From Deltaproteobacteria bacterium (lineage in GTDB: Bacteria > Desulfobacterota > Desulfarculia > Adiutricales > Adiutricaceae): a stretch of 64,000 nt of DNA. This document shows positions 39,523 to 46,604 of the stretch, in pieces (positions within the stretch are counted from its first letter, which is position 1; every line of letters begins with the position of its first letter). Location: the NCBI GenBank assembly GCA_031265205.1, contig JAISCZ010000072.1, forward strand, positions 19,408 through 83,407, given 5' to 3'. Made by a program: the position numbers and the translations under genes. The notes under the pieces were generated by a model, which was not told where the DNA came from, ran no database searches, and worked only from the letters and a program-made list of their open reading frames with translations.

Positions 39523-39653
39523 CCCTACGGACGAAGGCAGACGGCGACGGGATCACTGTTGTTGACGTTGTTCCCATTGACGTTGACGTCATCGAGGTTG
39601 ACGTTCCAGGCGTTGAAGTTGCCGCCGTTGAAGTCCACCTCACCCGTCCAAAC
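39523..39653 (-). repeat. DGR template repeat (TR)
   Basis: 131 bp matching the variable repeat at 40527-40657 without gaps. Read on the minus strand it is rich in AAC/AAT codons: a run of eleven Asn codons alternating with Gly, Phe, Val and Leu. It lies 33 bp past the RT gene, oriented against it. In the core, 14 of its adenines are changed in the VR. It is noncoding as such, because it lacks the gene that precedes it in the target. Confidence 0.93.
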
Positions 39654-39940
39654 AAACGCGCCTCCTCTTTGGAAAACCAGCCCCGGCGACCTTCCGGCGG
39701 GCCGGGCGTCTGGCTTTGCTCCGGTCTTCGGCCTTTCGACCTAAACCCCTCTGTACCGCGGTGGCCGTAAGGCCTCCACGGGGGCTTAGCCGGTAACGCT
39801 ATTGACGCCATGCGGAAGCCGTGACCGCCGCGTATCCGGTCACCGCCGGCAGCCTCGGCGGCTAGCGTTTTATGAAAGGAACAAGGCCAGACCCGGCCGG
39901 AACGGCCGATTTTTGCCTTAACCCGCCCCTTCCCGGTTCC
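39654..39940. other. Spacer between TR and the next gene
   Basis: 287 bp with no gene. A hairpin, GTGACCG-CCGCGTATC-CGGTCAC, lies at 39821-39843. Weak similarity to the sequence before the VR (for example GGCTGGTT) may mark where the copied region fades out. The frame over 39437-39811 is a shadow of the TR. Confidence 0.4.
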
Positions 39941-40388
39941 TTAATATGTCTGCCAGTCCAACACCCGGTTCATGGTTTCCATCGGGGCGTGGATGCCAAG
40001 ATTGAAAGCCAGTATTTTGGCGATCACGTCCCGGTCGCCCGGCACTGCGGTTTTTGCTTCAGACATGGCGGCGCTTTGCCATTCTTCGTAGCCGGGCGTT
40101 AATTTATCATCGGCGGCCGGCCAGCGCCAGTCATATTCCAGCTCTTCAATATTCGGCAATTTGTTTTCGGCCAGCTGGGCTTCAAAGCTTTTCAGCGGCA
40201 GGCCGCCATAGATCAAAACCCCGCCTTTTTTTACCCTTTTCCGGCATGGGCTTCAACGGCCGTACCGAATGAACGAATCGCCACAGGCTTTGCTCGTAAA
40301 ACTTCACGAACAAGCCCTGCCGGAAACCGTAAATGTATCCCGGTTCCGAGCTCAATTTCAGCTTCTCTTCTCTGGGTAGTGTCGCCAA
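39941..40388 (-). pseudogene. Unknown protein in the DGR locus, split by a frameshift at A7
   Basis: Two overlapping frames join into one protein of about 148 residues. The first part begins MATLPREEKLKLSSEPGYIY at 40388 and runs to MPEKGKK. After a shift in a run of seven A residues (minus strand, near 40226-40232) it continues as GGVLIYGGLPLKSFEAQLAE and ends RDVIAKILAFNLGIHAPME...DWQTY. One A fewer would restore the frame, so this may be a mutation, a sequencing error or slippage. I do not recognise the family. It lies between TR and VR on the same strand as the target gene, where DGR accessory genes occur. Confidence 0.5.
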
Positions 40389-40484
40389 AATGCCACACCT
40401 TAAAATTTCGAAAATTGCCGCCGACCCCTCCGGGGCGGGTTATGAAGAAAAGGCATAAAGACAAGGTTCAAGGTCAAAGGCAGT

Positions 40485-40504
40485 GGGCGCGCAAAGCCGC
40501 GCCC
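40485..40504 (-). promoter_or_regulatory. Hairpin just downstream of the VR (DGR cruciform candidate)
   Basis: On the target's coding strand GGGCGCG and CGCGCCC form a perfect 7-bp stem around a 6-base loop, 23 bp after the VR ends. DGRs such as the Bordetella phage one need a short hairpin a few bases past the VR for efficient retrohoming. Position and size fit, although the loop is not the usual tetraloop. Confidence 0.5.
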
Positions 40505-40526
40505 CAGATCAAAGGTCATTGAAGAA

Positions 40527-40657
40527 CCCTATGGACGAAGGCACACGGCGACGGGATCACTGAGGCTGACGTAGAGCTCATCGACGTTGCCGTCAACGAG
40601 GTCGACGTACCAGGCGTCGAAGGAGCCGCCGCTGAAGTCCACCTCACCCGTCCAAAC
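40527..40657 (-). repeat. DGR variable repeat (VR)
   Basis: Ungapped 131-bp partner of the TR, covering the last codons and the stop of the target gene. The codon changes from TR to VR include AAC to AGC, TCC, GAC, TAC and CTC, AAT to GAT and GAT to GTT. Fourteen of sixteen core changes are at template adenines; the two others are GTC to GGC and GGG to GAG. Two further silent non-adenine changes lie near the 3' end. The 5' and 3' flanks of the pair are identical, as expected for the homology that guides retrohoming. Confidence 0.93.
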
Positions 40658-41950
40658 CCATGTCGAAGCCAAGACGGAACCCCAACCAGCCGCATAAGCC
40701 GCGCCTTTTCTCTGGACGCCGCTTTTATGGCTGCCGTTATATTTGGCCACCGCCAGCGCCTGCGCCACTTTCGGTAACTTGGAGGTTGAGGCGTAATTGG
40801 TGGAATAGCCTCCCCAAGTACCACCGTTCTCCCAACCGGACGAATAAGTAAAGTTACCCTGACCACCTGTATTCGTCCCGGTTATGGCATCATTGGCCAC
40901 CGAACCGCCACAGGTTCCCACCGCCGCCGGAAAATCCGGGCCACTGTTTCCGTTAAGATTCATAAACGCGGTATCTCCCGAACTTGTCGCCCACCGCACA
41001 TTGCCTGATGTTACACCACTGAACACCGACAACGGTCCGTCGCCGAAGACGAAAGTCGTGGTCGCCGGAACCCCATTGACCGTCACTTGAATCGTTATCG
41101 AACGCGAACCAACCACATCCGTCAATTTGCCGTGTCAGTGGTCGAAGCCGTATCCGCAACCGCGTCGGCCGCCCACAAACTCGTGCCGTCGGCCGTGTTC
41201 CCCCAGGTCAACCCGTTCTTGGCGCCGCCGTCGGTCCGCTTCCAAACCGCGCCCAAAGTCGAATTATCAACGCTGGGCACCGACCAGCTTATGGCGGCGG
41301 CGCTGAGGTCATTCGCACAGGTCAGGCTCTGGCAACCGGCCGGGATATCCACCACCTTCAAAGTCACCGTGCTGAAATAATCCGGACCGCTCACAAAAGC
41401 CGGGCTGGTATAGGCCCCGGAAGCGTAAGGCCGGCAATTGGACCCGTCGGCATCGCAGATCAGAATGTTCAAACCGGTTTTCAACTGGCCAGGCGCGACC
41501 GCCGCGCCGGCCTTGGCCCGGTATTCCAGAATTATCTCGTTCTGCCGGTTGACGAAGTCATGCCGCGAACCATCCACCGTGCGCATCTCGGCCACCATGG
41601 CCGGGGAAAGCTGATCTTCCCAGTCCATACCAAAGTGGTAATTGAAGGTTAAACCGAACCGCGACTCTTTCTGGCCACCGGAATGGCGCTGATTGACGGA
41701 AGTGGAAAAAGCGGGGACGGGTGTCCATTCCAGCCCGTAGCTCCAAATCTTGGGGTTTTTCCGCGCCAGGTCGTCGCTGCCGAAGGTACCGACGTGGTCG
41801 CCCTTTCATTTCTCATAACCGCCGGTCACGGCCAGGTTGCGGTAGAACGGCAGGTAGCCGGTCAGCCGGGCGTTCTTCCACCAGGCGGGCGTCATAATCC
41901 TTCGAACCCTTCCAGCCGCTCAAGGGCGTGTAGTAGTTGGTGGACAGCCG
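40529..41950 (-). pseudogene. DGR target: inverse autotransporter (intimin/invasin-like), 5' half lost
   Basis: Outer-membrane adhesin whose variable C-terminus would be displayed outside the cell. From 41950 down the frame shows the intimin-type beta-barrel: RLSTNYYTPLSGWKGSKDYD, then GDHVGTFGSDDLARKNPKIW, YGLEWTPVPAFSTSVNQRH, SRFGLTFNYHFGMDWEDQL and the conserved linker HDFVNRQNEIILEYRAK. Ig-like passenger domains follow (for example TLKVVDIPAGC, SITIQVTVNGVPATTTF), then the lectin-like end with the VR and VAVCLRP-stop. Lesions: frameshift and TGA near 41810-41860, and a frameshift near 41125 between TTDTAN and LTDVVGSRS. The N-terminal signal and first barrel strands are missing because an ISAzo13-like transposase gene abuts at about 41950. 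Confidence 0.85.
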
Positions 41951-43072
41951 CTGCTCATCAGTTAACTTAATTCCTAACTTATACTTTCTTCGATCTAACC
42001 TGCACGTTACTTTTAAGCTTGAACCAGTGTAAGTATGGCTTATGAGTTGCACAACAGTTTCGTAATCTCGTAATGGTTGTCCTCTCCAATTACTCGAAAT
42101 AAACGAAAATAATTTATGTTCTACCTTATTCCATTTGCTAGTTCCCGGAGGGAAATGGCAAACCTGGATCGGTACTTGCAACTGATTGGCTAACTTCTGT
42201 ATCTCATATTTCCATAGCTTTATCCGATATCCGTTTGAACCTCCCCCATCAGCAGTAATGAGAACATTATTTAATGATGGATATTGTTTTCTCCCTATGT
42301 ATTTCCACCATCCACGAATTGATGCGACAGCAAAAGAAGCAGTGTCATGATCAGTTCCGATATTGACAAATCCTTCATCTTTGCCAATATCATAAATGCC
42401 AAAAGGAATTACTTTTGGAACGTTTGGGTCACGAAAATCATGAACTTTGACTTTAATTGGATTTTTAATTTTACATAATGTTCTGCCATTATTTTTGTAA
42501 TTTCCAATAAGTTCCTTTTTTTTAGTATCAACTGAAATTACAGGCTGTACTTGTTTCAGTAACTTTTTAACCTGATTATTAATGAATAAAAATTGCTCGT
42601 TTCGGTCTTCGTGTTGCTTTCCTTCTTCAACTTTTCTGTTAGATTGAAGGCTATAACCTAGATCCGCCTCCAGAGACGCAACCGTCCGGTAGCCAACAGA
42701 ATGTCCTTTATCAGTTAGATATTGTGCAATTGTTCGAGTGCTGAGACAAGTCCAGAGGAGAGGACTCTCTGGATCTCCTCTTGTTGTAGCTTCTAAAACA
42801 GATTGCAAATGAGGCATTAGAGATGGATCAGATGTTGTTACAGCAGGTCTCCCTGCGCCTGGTATCCTTATTCGTTTTCCTTCAATTGGCTCATCACTCA
42901 ATTCCTTGATTCCCTTGGTTATGGTGACCCTAGATAAGCCAGATATCTCCTTAACAGCTGTTATGCCACCGTAACCTAACTCACGAGCTTCAAAAGCGGC
43001 TAAAAGTCGCTTTTGCCTCTCATCAAGATGAGGAAATAAGCAACTTATTCGCCTCTTCACCGCATCAAACAT
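41813..43072 (-). CDS. ISAzo13-family transposase, fused at its end to adhesin sequence
   Basis: DDE transposase with an N-terminal helix-turn-helix (GGITAVKEISGLSRVTITKGIKEL, split around residues 35-58) and catalytic residues in VISVDTKKKELIGNY, VLITADGGGSNGYR and WNKVEHKLFSFI. The last true family residues are GIKLTDEQ at about 41954. The frame then runs on into the adhesin gene (RLSTNYYTPLSGW...) to a stop at 41813, so roughly the final 25-30 transposase residues and that IS end are missing. The element has been cut by a deletion or recombined at the adhesin junction. Transposase activity is doubtful. The start ATG 43072 follows GGAGGGTCC. Confidence 0.85.
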   Translation of the reverse strand: MFDAVKRRISCLFPHLDERQKRLLAAFEARELGYGGITAVKEISGLSRVTITKGIKELSDEPIEGKRIRIPGAGRPAVTTSDPSLMPHLQSVLEATTRGDPESPLLWTCLSTRTIAQYLTDKGHSVGYRTVASLEADLGYSLQSNRKVEEGKQHEDRNEQFLFINNQVKKLLKQVQPVISVDTKKKELIGNYKNNGRTLCKIKNPIKVKVHDFRDPNVPKVIPFGIYDIGKDEGFVNIGTDHDTASFAVASIRGWWKYIGRKQYPSLNNVLITADGGGSNGYRIKLWKYEIQKLANQLQVPIQVCHFPPGTSKWNKVEHKLFSFISSNWRGQPLRDYETVVQLISHTYTGSSLKVTCRLDRRKYKLGIKLTDEQRLSTNYYTPLSGWKGSKDYDARLVEERPADRLPAVLPQPGRDRRL

Positions 43073-43150
43073 GGACCCTCCTTCAAGAACTTACATTGAG
43101 AGTAAAATGACAGCTTCTTCTCAAGTTGTAAAGCTCATTTTTGCCCTCTG
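41951..43150 (-). mobile_element. Truncated ISAzo13-like insertion sequence
   Basis: Carries the transposase gene above. The left boundary is the abrupt change from transposase to adhesin text at about 41950. The right boundary lies somewhere between the transposase start (43072) and the antitoxin gene (43193) and is not fixed. I could not match terminal inverted repeats, consistent with loss of the left end. Confidence 0.5.
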
Positions 43151-43192
43151 CCTTAAGTCTGATTTCCTCAGCCAGATGAAGTGAGAGAACGC

Positions 43193-43525
43193 ATGAATAA
43201 ACCATATGTTTCTCACGAAGAAGCCACCGTTAAAAGTTTACGGGAAGACCCGGAATATGCGGCCGAATACCTCAATGCCGTTTTGGAAGACGGCTCACAG
43301 GAAGAACTTATGCATGCCTTGCGGCGGCTGGCCACGGCTTTTGGCATGAAGGAAGTGGCCGACCAGGCTCAGTTAAACCCTAAAACTCTTTATAGGACGC
43401 TATCGCCGGCCGGCAATCCCGAGCTTAAAAATTTTCAGGCCATTTTAGCGGCCATGGGCTTGCGTTTGGCCGTCACTCCCAAGGCGGACGATCATACACA
43501 TTATAATAAAGCTACAGCCTTATAA
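43193..43525 (+). CDS. Addiction-module antidote protein, HI1420/HigA-like, without toxin
   Basis: A 110-residue antitoxin with a helix-turn-helix: HALRRLATAFGMKEVADQAQ, then LNPKTLYRTLSPAGNPEL, and the family's N-terminal ATVKSLREDPEYAAEYLNAV. ATG 43193 is preferred over the in-frame start at 43181 because GTGAGAG lies just upstream and homologues begin there. In this family the HigB-like toxin gene normally precedes the antidote; here the upstream DNA is the IS element, so the toxin was probably removed. A bidirectional terminator follows 26 bp after the stop. It may act as an orphan regulator or anti-addiction factor. Confidence 0.82.
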   Translation: MNKPYVSHEEATVKSLREDPEYAAEYLNAVLEDGSQEELMHALRRLATAFGMKEVADQAQLNPKTLYRTLSPAGNPELKNFQAILAAMGLRLAVTPKADDHTHYNKATAL

Positions 43526-43550
43526 TATCCTTATTAAACACAAAAAAACA

Positions 43551-43583
43551 AACTGTGGCACTTTTTGCCGCAGTTCGTTTTTT
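43551..43583 (+). terminator. Bidirectional intrinsic terminator
   Basis: AACTGTGGCA (43551-43560) pairs with TGCCGCAGTT (43566-43575) with one G-T pair and a 5-base loop. On the plus strand TTTTTT follows. On the minus strand the same hairpin is followed by a run of T (AAAAAAA at 43543-43549 on the plus strand). It serves the antitoxin gene and the converging recombinase gene. Confidence 0.85.
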
Positions 43584-43601
43584 CATCAAAGAAAAAACGG
43601 T

Positions 43602-44309
43602 CTACTCGCCGGCCAGGTAATTGTAGACGGTGGACCTGGCCAACCCCAAATCGCCTGCGATGGCGCTGACCGGCAGACCGCCGGCTTTCAGGGCCCTGAT
43701 CTTCTTTTCCATTTTGGAGTCTACCTTGGGCTTGCGGCCACCGATCCAGCCCCTGGCCCTGGCGGCGGTGAGACCGGCCACGGCGCGCTCCCGGATCAGG
43801 TTGCGTTCAAATTCAGCCAAGGCGGCGAAGACGTGGAAGATCAGACGGCCGGCGGCGCTGTTGGCGTCTATTCTCTCGGTGAGGCTCTCAAAGCCGATGC
43901 CCCGGTCAGCCAGGCCGGTGATGATGGCCACCAGGTCGCCCAGGCCGCGCCCCAGGCGATCCAGCCGCCAGACGACCAGGCTGTCCCCAAGGCGAAGCGC
44001 CTTGAGGCAGTTTTCCAGTTCCGGACGTGTGGCGGATATGCCACTGCCGGTTATCTCATAGATGGTTCGGCAGCCGGCTGCGCCCAAGGCATCCTGGTGG
44101 AGGGTCAGATGCTGGTCATCGGTGGAAACCCTGGCATAGCCGATCCGGACTCCGAAGCCGGAGGCCTCACCCGGCCGCTGTCTTTTAGCTCTTTGAGGGG
44201 AGGTTTTCACTACACTTTTACCCTGGGAGTTTTTGGACGGGTTATTGGACACTTTTGCGGACCTTTCCGAGGTGGTTTTACGCCTGGCCCCCGTCGTTCG
44301 GCAAACCAT
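43602..44309 (-). CDS. Serine recombinase, resolvase/invertase family
   Basis: Small serine recombinase that cuts and rejoins DNA at paired sites, as in Tn3 resolvases and Pin-type invertases. The catalytic domain begins IGYARVSTDDQHLTLHQDAL, with the active Ser in ARVST. It continues with LRLGDSLVVWRLDRLGRGLG, LTERIDANSAAGRLIFHVFA and EFERNLIRERAVAGLTAARA, and ends in a helix-turn-helix DNA-binding domain (ALKAGGLPVSAIAGDLGLAR, STVYNYL). All key residues are present. About 54 basic residues precede the usual start; GTG at 44252 is an alternative. It is probably the recombinase of a transposon or integron-like part of this island, although no partner transposase is adjacent. Confidence 0.9.
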   Translation of the reverse strand: MVCRTTGARRKTTSERSAKVSNNPSKNSQGKSVVKTSPQRAKRQRPGEASGFGVRIGYARVSTDDQHLTLHQDALGAAGCRTIYEITGSGISATRPELENCLKALRLGDSLVVWRLDRLGRGLGDLVAIITGLADRGIGFESLTERIDANSAAGRLIFHVFAALAEFERNLIRERAVAGLTAARARGWIGGRKPKVDSKMEKKIRALKAGGLPVSAIAGDLGLARSTVYNYLAGE

Positions 44310-44392
44310 CGTTTATCGAAGATGCCAGCCACTACAAATAAGGCTTGACAAAAACACCCCGGATATACAAAATTATACACAGGAGGCGCGCC

Positions 44393-44638
44393 ATGCGACA
44401 AATAAAAATCAGCGCCTGGGGTAACAGCCTCGGCTTCCGCATCCCGCGCGGCCTGGCCGACAGCTTTGACATTCAGGCTGGCGACGTTTTGGAACTGACC
44501 CCGGTCGAGGAAGGCCTGCTCATCAAAAAACCTGCGGGCAAGGCCTACCGGCTGGCCGATATTCTGGATTCTTTCGCTTCTTCCAAGGCCGCCCCCGAAC
44601 TTGACTTCGGCGGACCGAAGGGGGAAGAAATATGGTGA
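44393..44638 (+). CDS. mazE: MazE-type antitoxin (AbrB/SpoVT fold)
   Basis: An 81-residue antitoxin of the MazEF module: an N-terminal swapped-hairpin DNA-binding domain (KISAWGNSLGFRIPRGLADS, IQAGDVLELTPVEEGLLIKK) and an acidic C-terminal tail that would occupy the toxin's active site (SKAAPELDFGGPKGEEIW). ATG 44393 is preceded by a perfect AGGAGG at 7-base spacing. A TTGACA at 44345-44350 with CAAAAT 17 bp later is a possible promoter, which this protein and its complex would normally repress. It overlaps mazF by 7 bp. Confidence 0.92.
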   Translation: MRQIKISAWGNSLGFRIPRGLADSFDIQAGDVLELTPVEEGLLIKKPAGKAYRLADILDSFASSKAAPELDFGGPKGEEIW

Positions 44639-44976
44639 GCCCCCCGCCCCCGCGTCAGGGGCAAGTGCTGAAACTTGATTTGGACCCCACCCTGGGCCAT
44701 GAGCAAAAAGGCCATCGGCCGGCGCTGGTGGTTTCAGCCACGCTTTTCAACAGACATACCAGTTTTTGCTGGGTGGTGCCCATTACCACCCCCAAAAAAG
44801 GACTGCCGAATGAAATCAGGCTGCCCGAAGGCCTGCCGGTTCACGGCACCCTCTTGCTGTCGCAATTGCGGGCCATAGACTGGCGGGCCAGACCGTTTTC
44901 GGTGGCCTGCGCGGTGCCCACTCCATTTCTGCAAGATATCAATGCCCGCTTGACCAGCGTGCTGATTCCTGAATAA
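44632..44976 (+). CDS. mazF: MazF/PemK-type endoribonuclease toxin
   Basis: Sequence-specific mRNA interferase, 114 residues, encoded in the usual overlap with mazE. The SH3-like core shows RQGQVLKLDLDPTLGHEQKG, the conserved RPALVVSATLFN, WVVPITTPKKGLPNEI and GTLLLSQLRAIDWRARPF. The catalytic Arg in the loop after beta1-2 and the Thr in PITT are present, so it should be active. Its C-terminus, DINARLTSVLI, is echoed by a relic at 45693-45746, showing that a second mazF once lay downstream. Confidence 0.92.
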   Translation: MVSPPPPRQGQVLKLDLDPTLGHEQKGHRPALVVSATLFNRHTSFCWVVPITTPKKGLPNEIRLPEGLPVHGTLLLSQLRAIDWRARPFSVACAVPTPFLQDINARLTSVLIPE

Positions 44977-45050
44977 ATATGGCGGGACCATATCAGCGGC
45001 TCCGACGCTTCCCTGGTGTTTCCGAGGTTGAGGCCTCTCCATCGGCTTGC

Positions 45051-45079
45051 TTGTTTAGTATCGTATATGGTACTATACA
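45051..45079 (+). promoter_or_regulatory. hicAB promoter with overlapping inverted repeat
   Basis: TTGTTT (45051-45056) and TATACA (45074-45079) are spaced 17 bp apart. The inverted repeat TAGTA (45056-45060)...TACTA (45071-45075) overlaps the -10 region, a typical antitoxin operator position. The hicA ATG lies 25 bp downstream, behind GGAG. Confidence 0.5.
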
Positions 45080-45103
45080 TTTGTTTTTTACGTGGAGCCG
45101 CTC

Positions 45104-45349
45104 ATGCCAAAACGCGAAAAGATAATTGAAAAGACGCGACGCAACCCCCAAGGGGACTGGCGTATCAAAGACCTTCAGTCCCTCGCGTATTTTTAAGGCA
45201 TTGAATGGACCCATGACGGCGGCAGCCATGCTGTTTTTCGTCTGGACGGATGGGAGCATCTCACCGTCCCGGCCCATCGTCCCATTAAGCCGTTTTATGT
45301 TAAACGCCTTCTGGCCTATATCAATGTTCTGGCGGAGGTGGAGCAATGA
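45104..45349 (+). pseudogene. hicA: hicA toxin gene inactivated by a nonsense codon
   Basis: 82 codons with the HicA double-stranded RNA-binding fold: MPKREKIIEKTRRNPQGDWR, IKDLQSLAYF, stop, GIEWTHDGGSHAVFRL, DGWEHLTVPAHRPIKPFYVK and RLLAYINVLAE. Everything is in one frame except TAA at codon 31 (45194-45196), just before the catalytic His in GSHAVF. The stop therefore kills the toxin, while translation can still pass to hicB, whose ATG overlaps the hicA TGA. The start follows GGAG and a promoter at 45051-45079. Confidence 0.88.
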
Positions 45350-45684
45350 AAAAATACCCGAAAAACAAATTTGAACTGGCCCCCTTAAGTGAAACTGACG
45401 GCGGCGGCTGGCTGATCACTTTTCCCGATCTTCCCGGCTGCATGTCCGACGGCGACAACATCGAAGAGGCCATCAAGAACGGGACCGAAGCCGAGGCAGT
45501 CTGGCTGGCGGCGGCCGACAAGTGGGGGCCTCCCAAACCCAAAAGCCTGGTGGCCCGCCTGCCGGTTAGCCTTCACCGTGAACTCTCCAGCCTGGCCAAG
45601 GCCGAAGGGGTCAGTCTCAACACCCTGATGGTCAGTATTCTGAGCCGGGGGGCTTCAGAGCTTAAACCCCGCCAGCATTCGTAA
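45346..45684 (+). CDS. hicB: HicB-type antitoxin
   Basis: A 112-residue antitoxin with a degraded RNase-H-like N-terminal domain (GGWLITFPDLPGCMSDGDNI, EEAIKNGTEAEAVWLAAA) and a C-terminal ribbon-helix-helix DNA-binding domain (SLVARLPVSLHRELSSLAKA, GVSLNTLMVSILSRG). Both parts match the HicB family and the length is normal. ATG 45346 overlaps the TGA of hicA in ATGA. The partner toxin is dead, so hicB may persist as an orphan regulator or by protecting against homologous toxins. Confidence 0.92.
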   Translation: MKKYPKNKFELAPLSETDGGGWLITFPDLPGCMSDGDNIEEAIKNGTEAEAVWLAAADKWGPPKPKSLVARLPVSLHRELSSLAKAEGVSLNTLMVSILSRGASELKPRQHS

Positions 45685-45692
45685 GGAGTTTA

Positions 45693-45746
45693 CTGTTCAT
45701 AGAAGACATCAACGCCCGCCTGTCCAGCGTGTTGGCTGTAGAGTAA
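45693..45746 (+). pseudogene. C-terminal scrap of a second mazF
   Basis: Eighteen codons reading LFIEDINARLSSVLAVE then TAA, nearly the same as the end of the intact MazF (FLQDINARLTSVLIPE). There is no upstream part, so it is a deletion remnant. Confidence 0.7.
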
Positions 45747-45755
45747 AGATGAGAG

Positions 45756-45908
45756 TTCGCGGCCAGATTCAGACTGTCTCTCCACACGCTCCGCAATTGG
45801 GAACAGGGTAAACGGCAGCCGGACACGGCGGCCAGAGCCTATCTTAAAGTCATTGAAAAAGCCTCGGAGACGGTTTTACGAAGCCTTGGGCGAATGACAG
45901 TGAAATGA
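45756..45908 (+). pseudogene. Truncated XRE-type antitoxin (HTH C-terminal part)
   Basis: The frame reads FAARFRLSLHTLRNWEQGKR, then QPDTAARAYLKVIEKASETV and ends LRSLGRMTVK-stop. The phrase S-x-H/A-TLRNWEQG-x-R-x-P is the recognition-helix end of small XRE antitoxins. The N-terminal half and start are missing; it directly follows the MazF scrap, so two modules were joined by deletion. Confidence 0.7.
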
Positions 45909-45951
45909 GTATGACCATAGTGGGCAGGCCTAATGCAAAGTGAACGTTACC

Positions 45952-46335
45952 TCAACTCAGGATGGTCAGATATTGCTTCAGCCGTTCCGCCATATACTCC
46001 GCCACCATCGTCAACATCGGCGCGGCGCGGCGGCCTGGTCTTGGTAAAAGCTGTCAAAGCAAGCGTAATACCGCTTCCTGTCCGCAAATTTAACGTCGAT
46101 CGGCGGATAACCATGCTGCGTCAGCATGAGGTTGATGAGCAGCCGCCCGGTGCGTCCGTTGCCGTCGATAAAGGGATGAATGCCCTCAAACTCCAGATGA
46201 AAAAGGCGGCATTTTCGATGGGATGACGCTTGGAGCTTTTCTGCCCGGCGACGAGCCGCTCCATCTGTTCCGGAACCAAATAGGGCTCCGGCGGTTCGTG
46301 GCCGGCGCCCAGGATTCTAACGGGGATTCTGCGGT
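45952..46335 (-). pseudogene. Fic-domain protein remnant
   Basis: Fic enzymes transfer AMP or related groups to target proteins. The minus strand shows VRILGAGHEPPEPYLVPEQM and SKRHPIENAAF; then, after a one-base loss in a T-run near 46204, HLEFEGIHPFIDGNGRTGRL with the complete HPFxDGNGRTGR motif. It continues LLINLMLTQHGYPPIDVKF and YYACFDSFYQDQ, and after another frameshift MVAEYMAERLKQYL before TGA 45952. The N-terminal helices are absent and two frameshifts are present, so it is inactive. Confidence 0.85.
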
Positions 46336-46604
46336 ATTACGCGTATACGATATAAAAATCGAATAAAATCACGCTCCATGACTTTTCGCTTTCACCGAAT
46401 ATAAAGAATGAAGGATTATCAGTTTTAGTAAATTGTCTCTCCTAAATACAAAATTCAATGAGATAAATGACACTTTTTGGTATTTAAGACCTGACAAATT
46501 ACTTTTATTGATCTAATATTTTTTCCTAAGCTCTTCAATCCCCAAAAAAATAATTAATATCGGATCCGAAGTAAATCAACGAACAGGTTAATATCCATCA
46601 TTCT

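Noticed and set aside
39437..39811. 124-codon minus-strand frame rich in Thr/Ser (TSTSMTSTSMG...)
   Set aside because: It is the TR read in the wrong frame; the biologically relevant frame is the Asn-rich one matching the VR end of the target gene.
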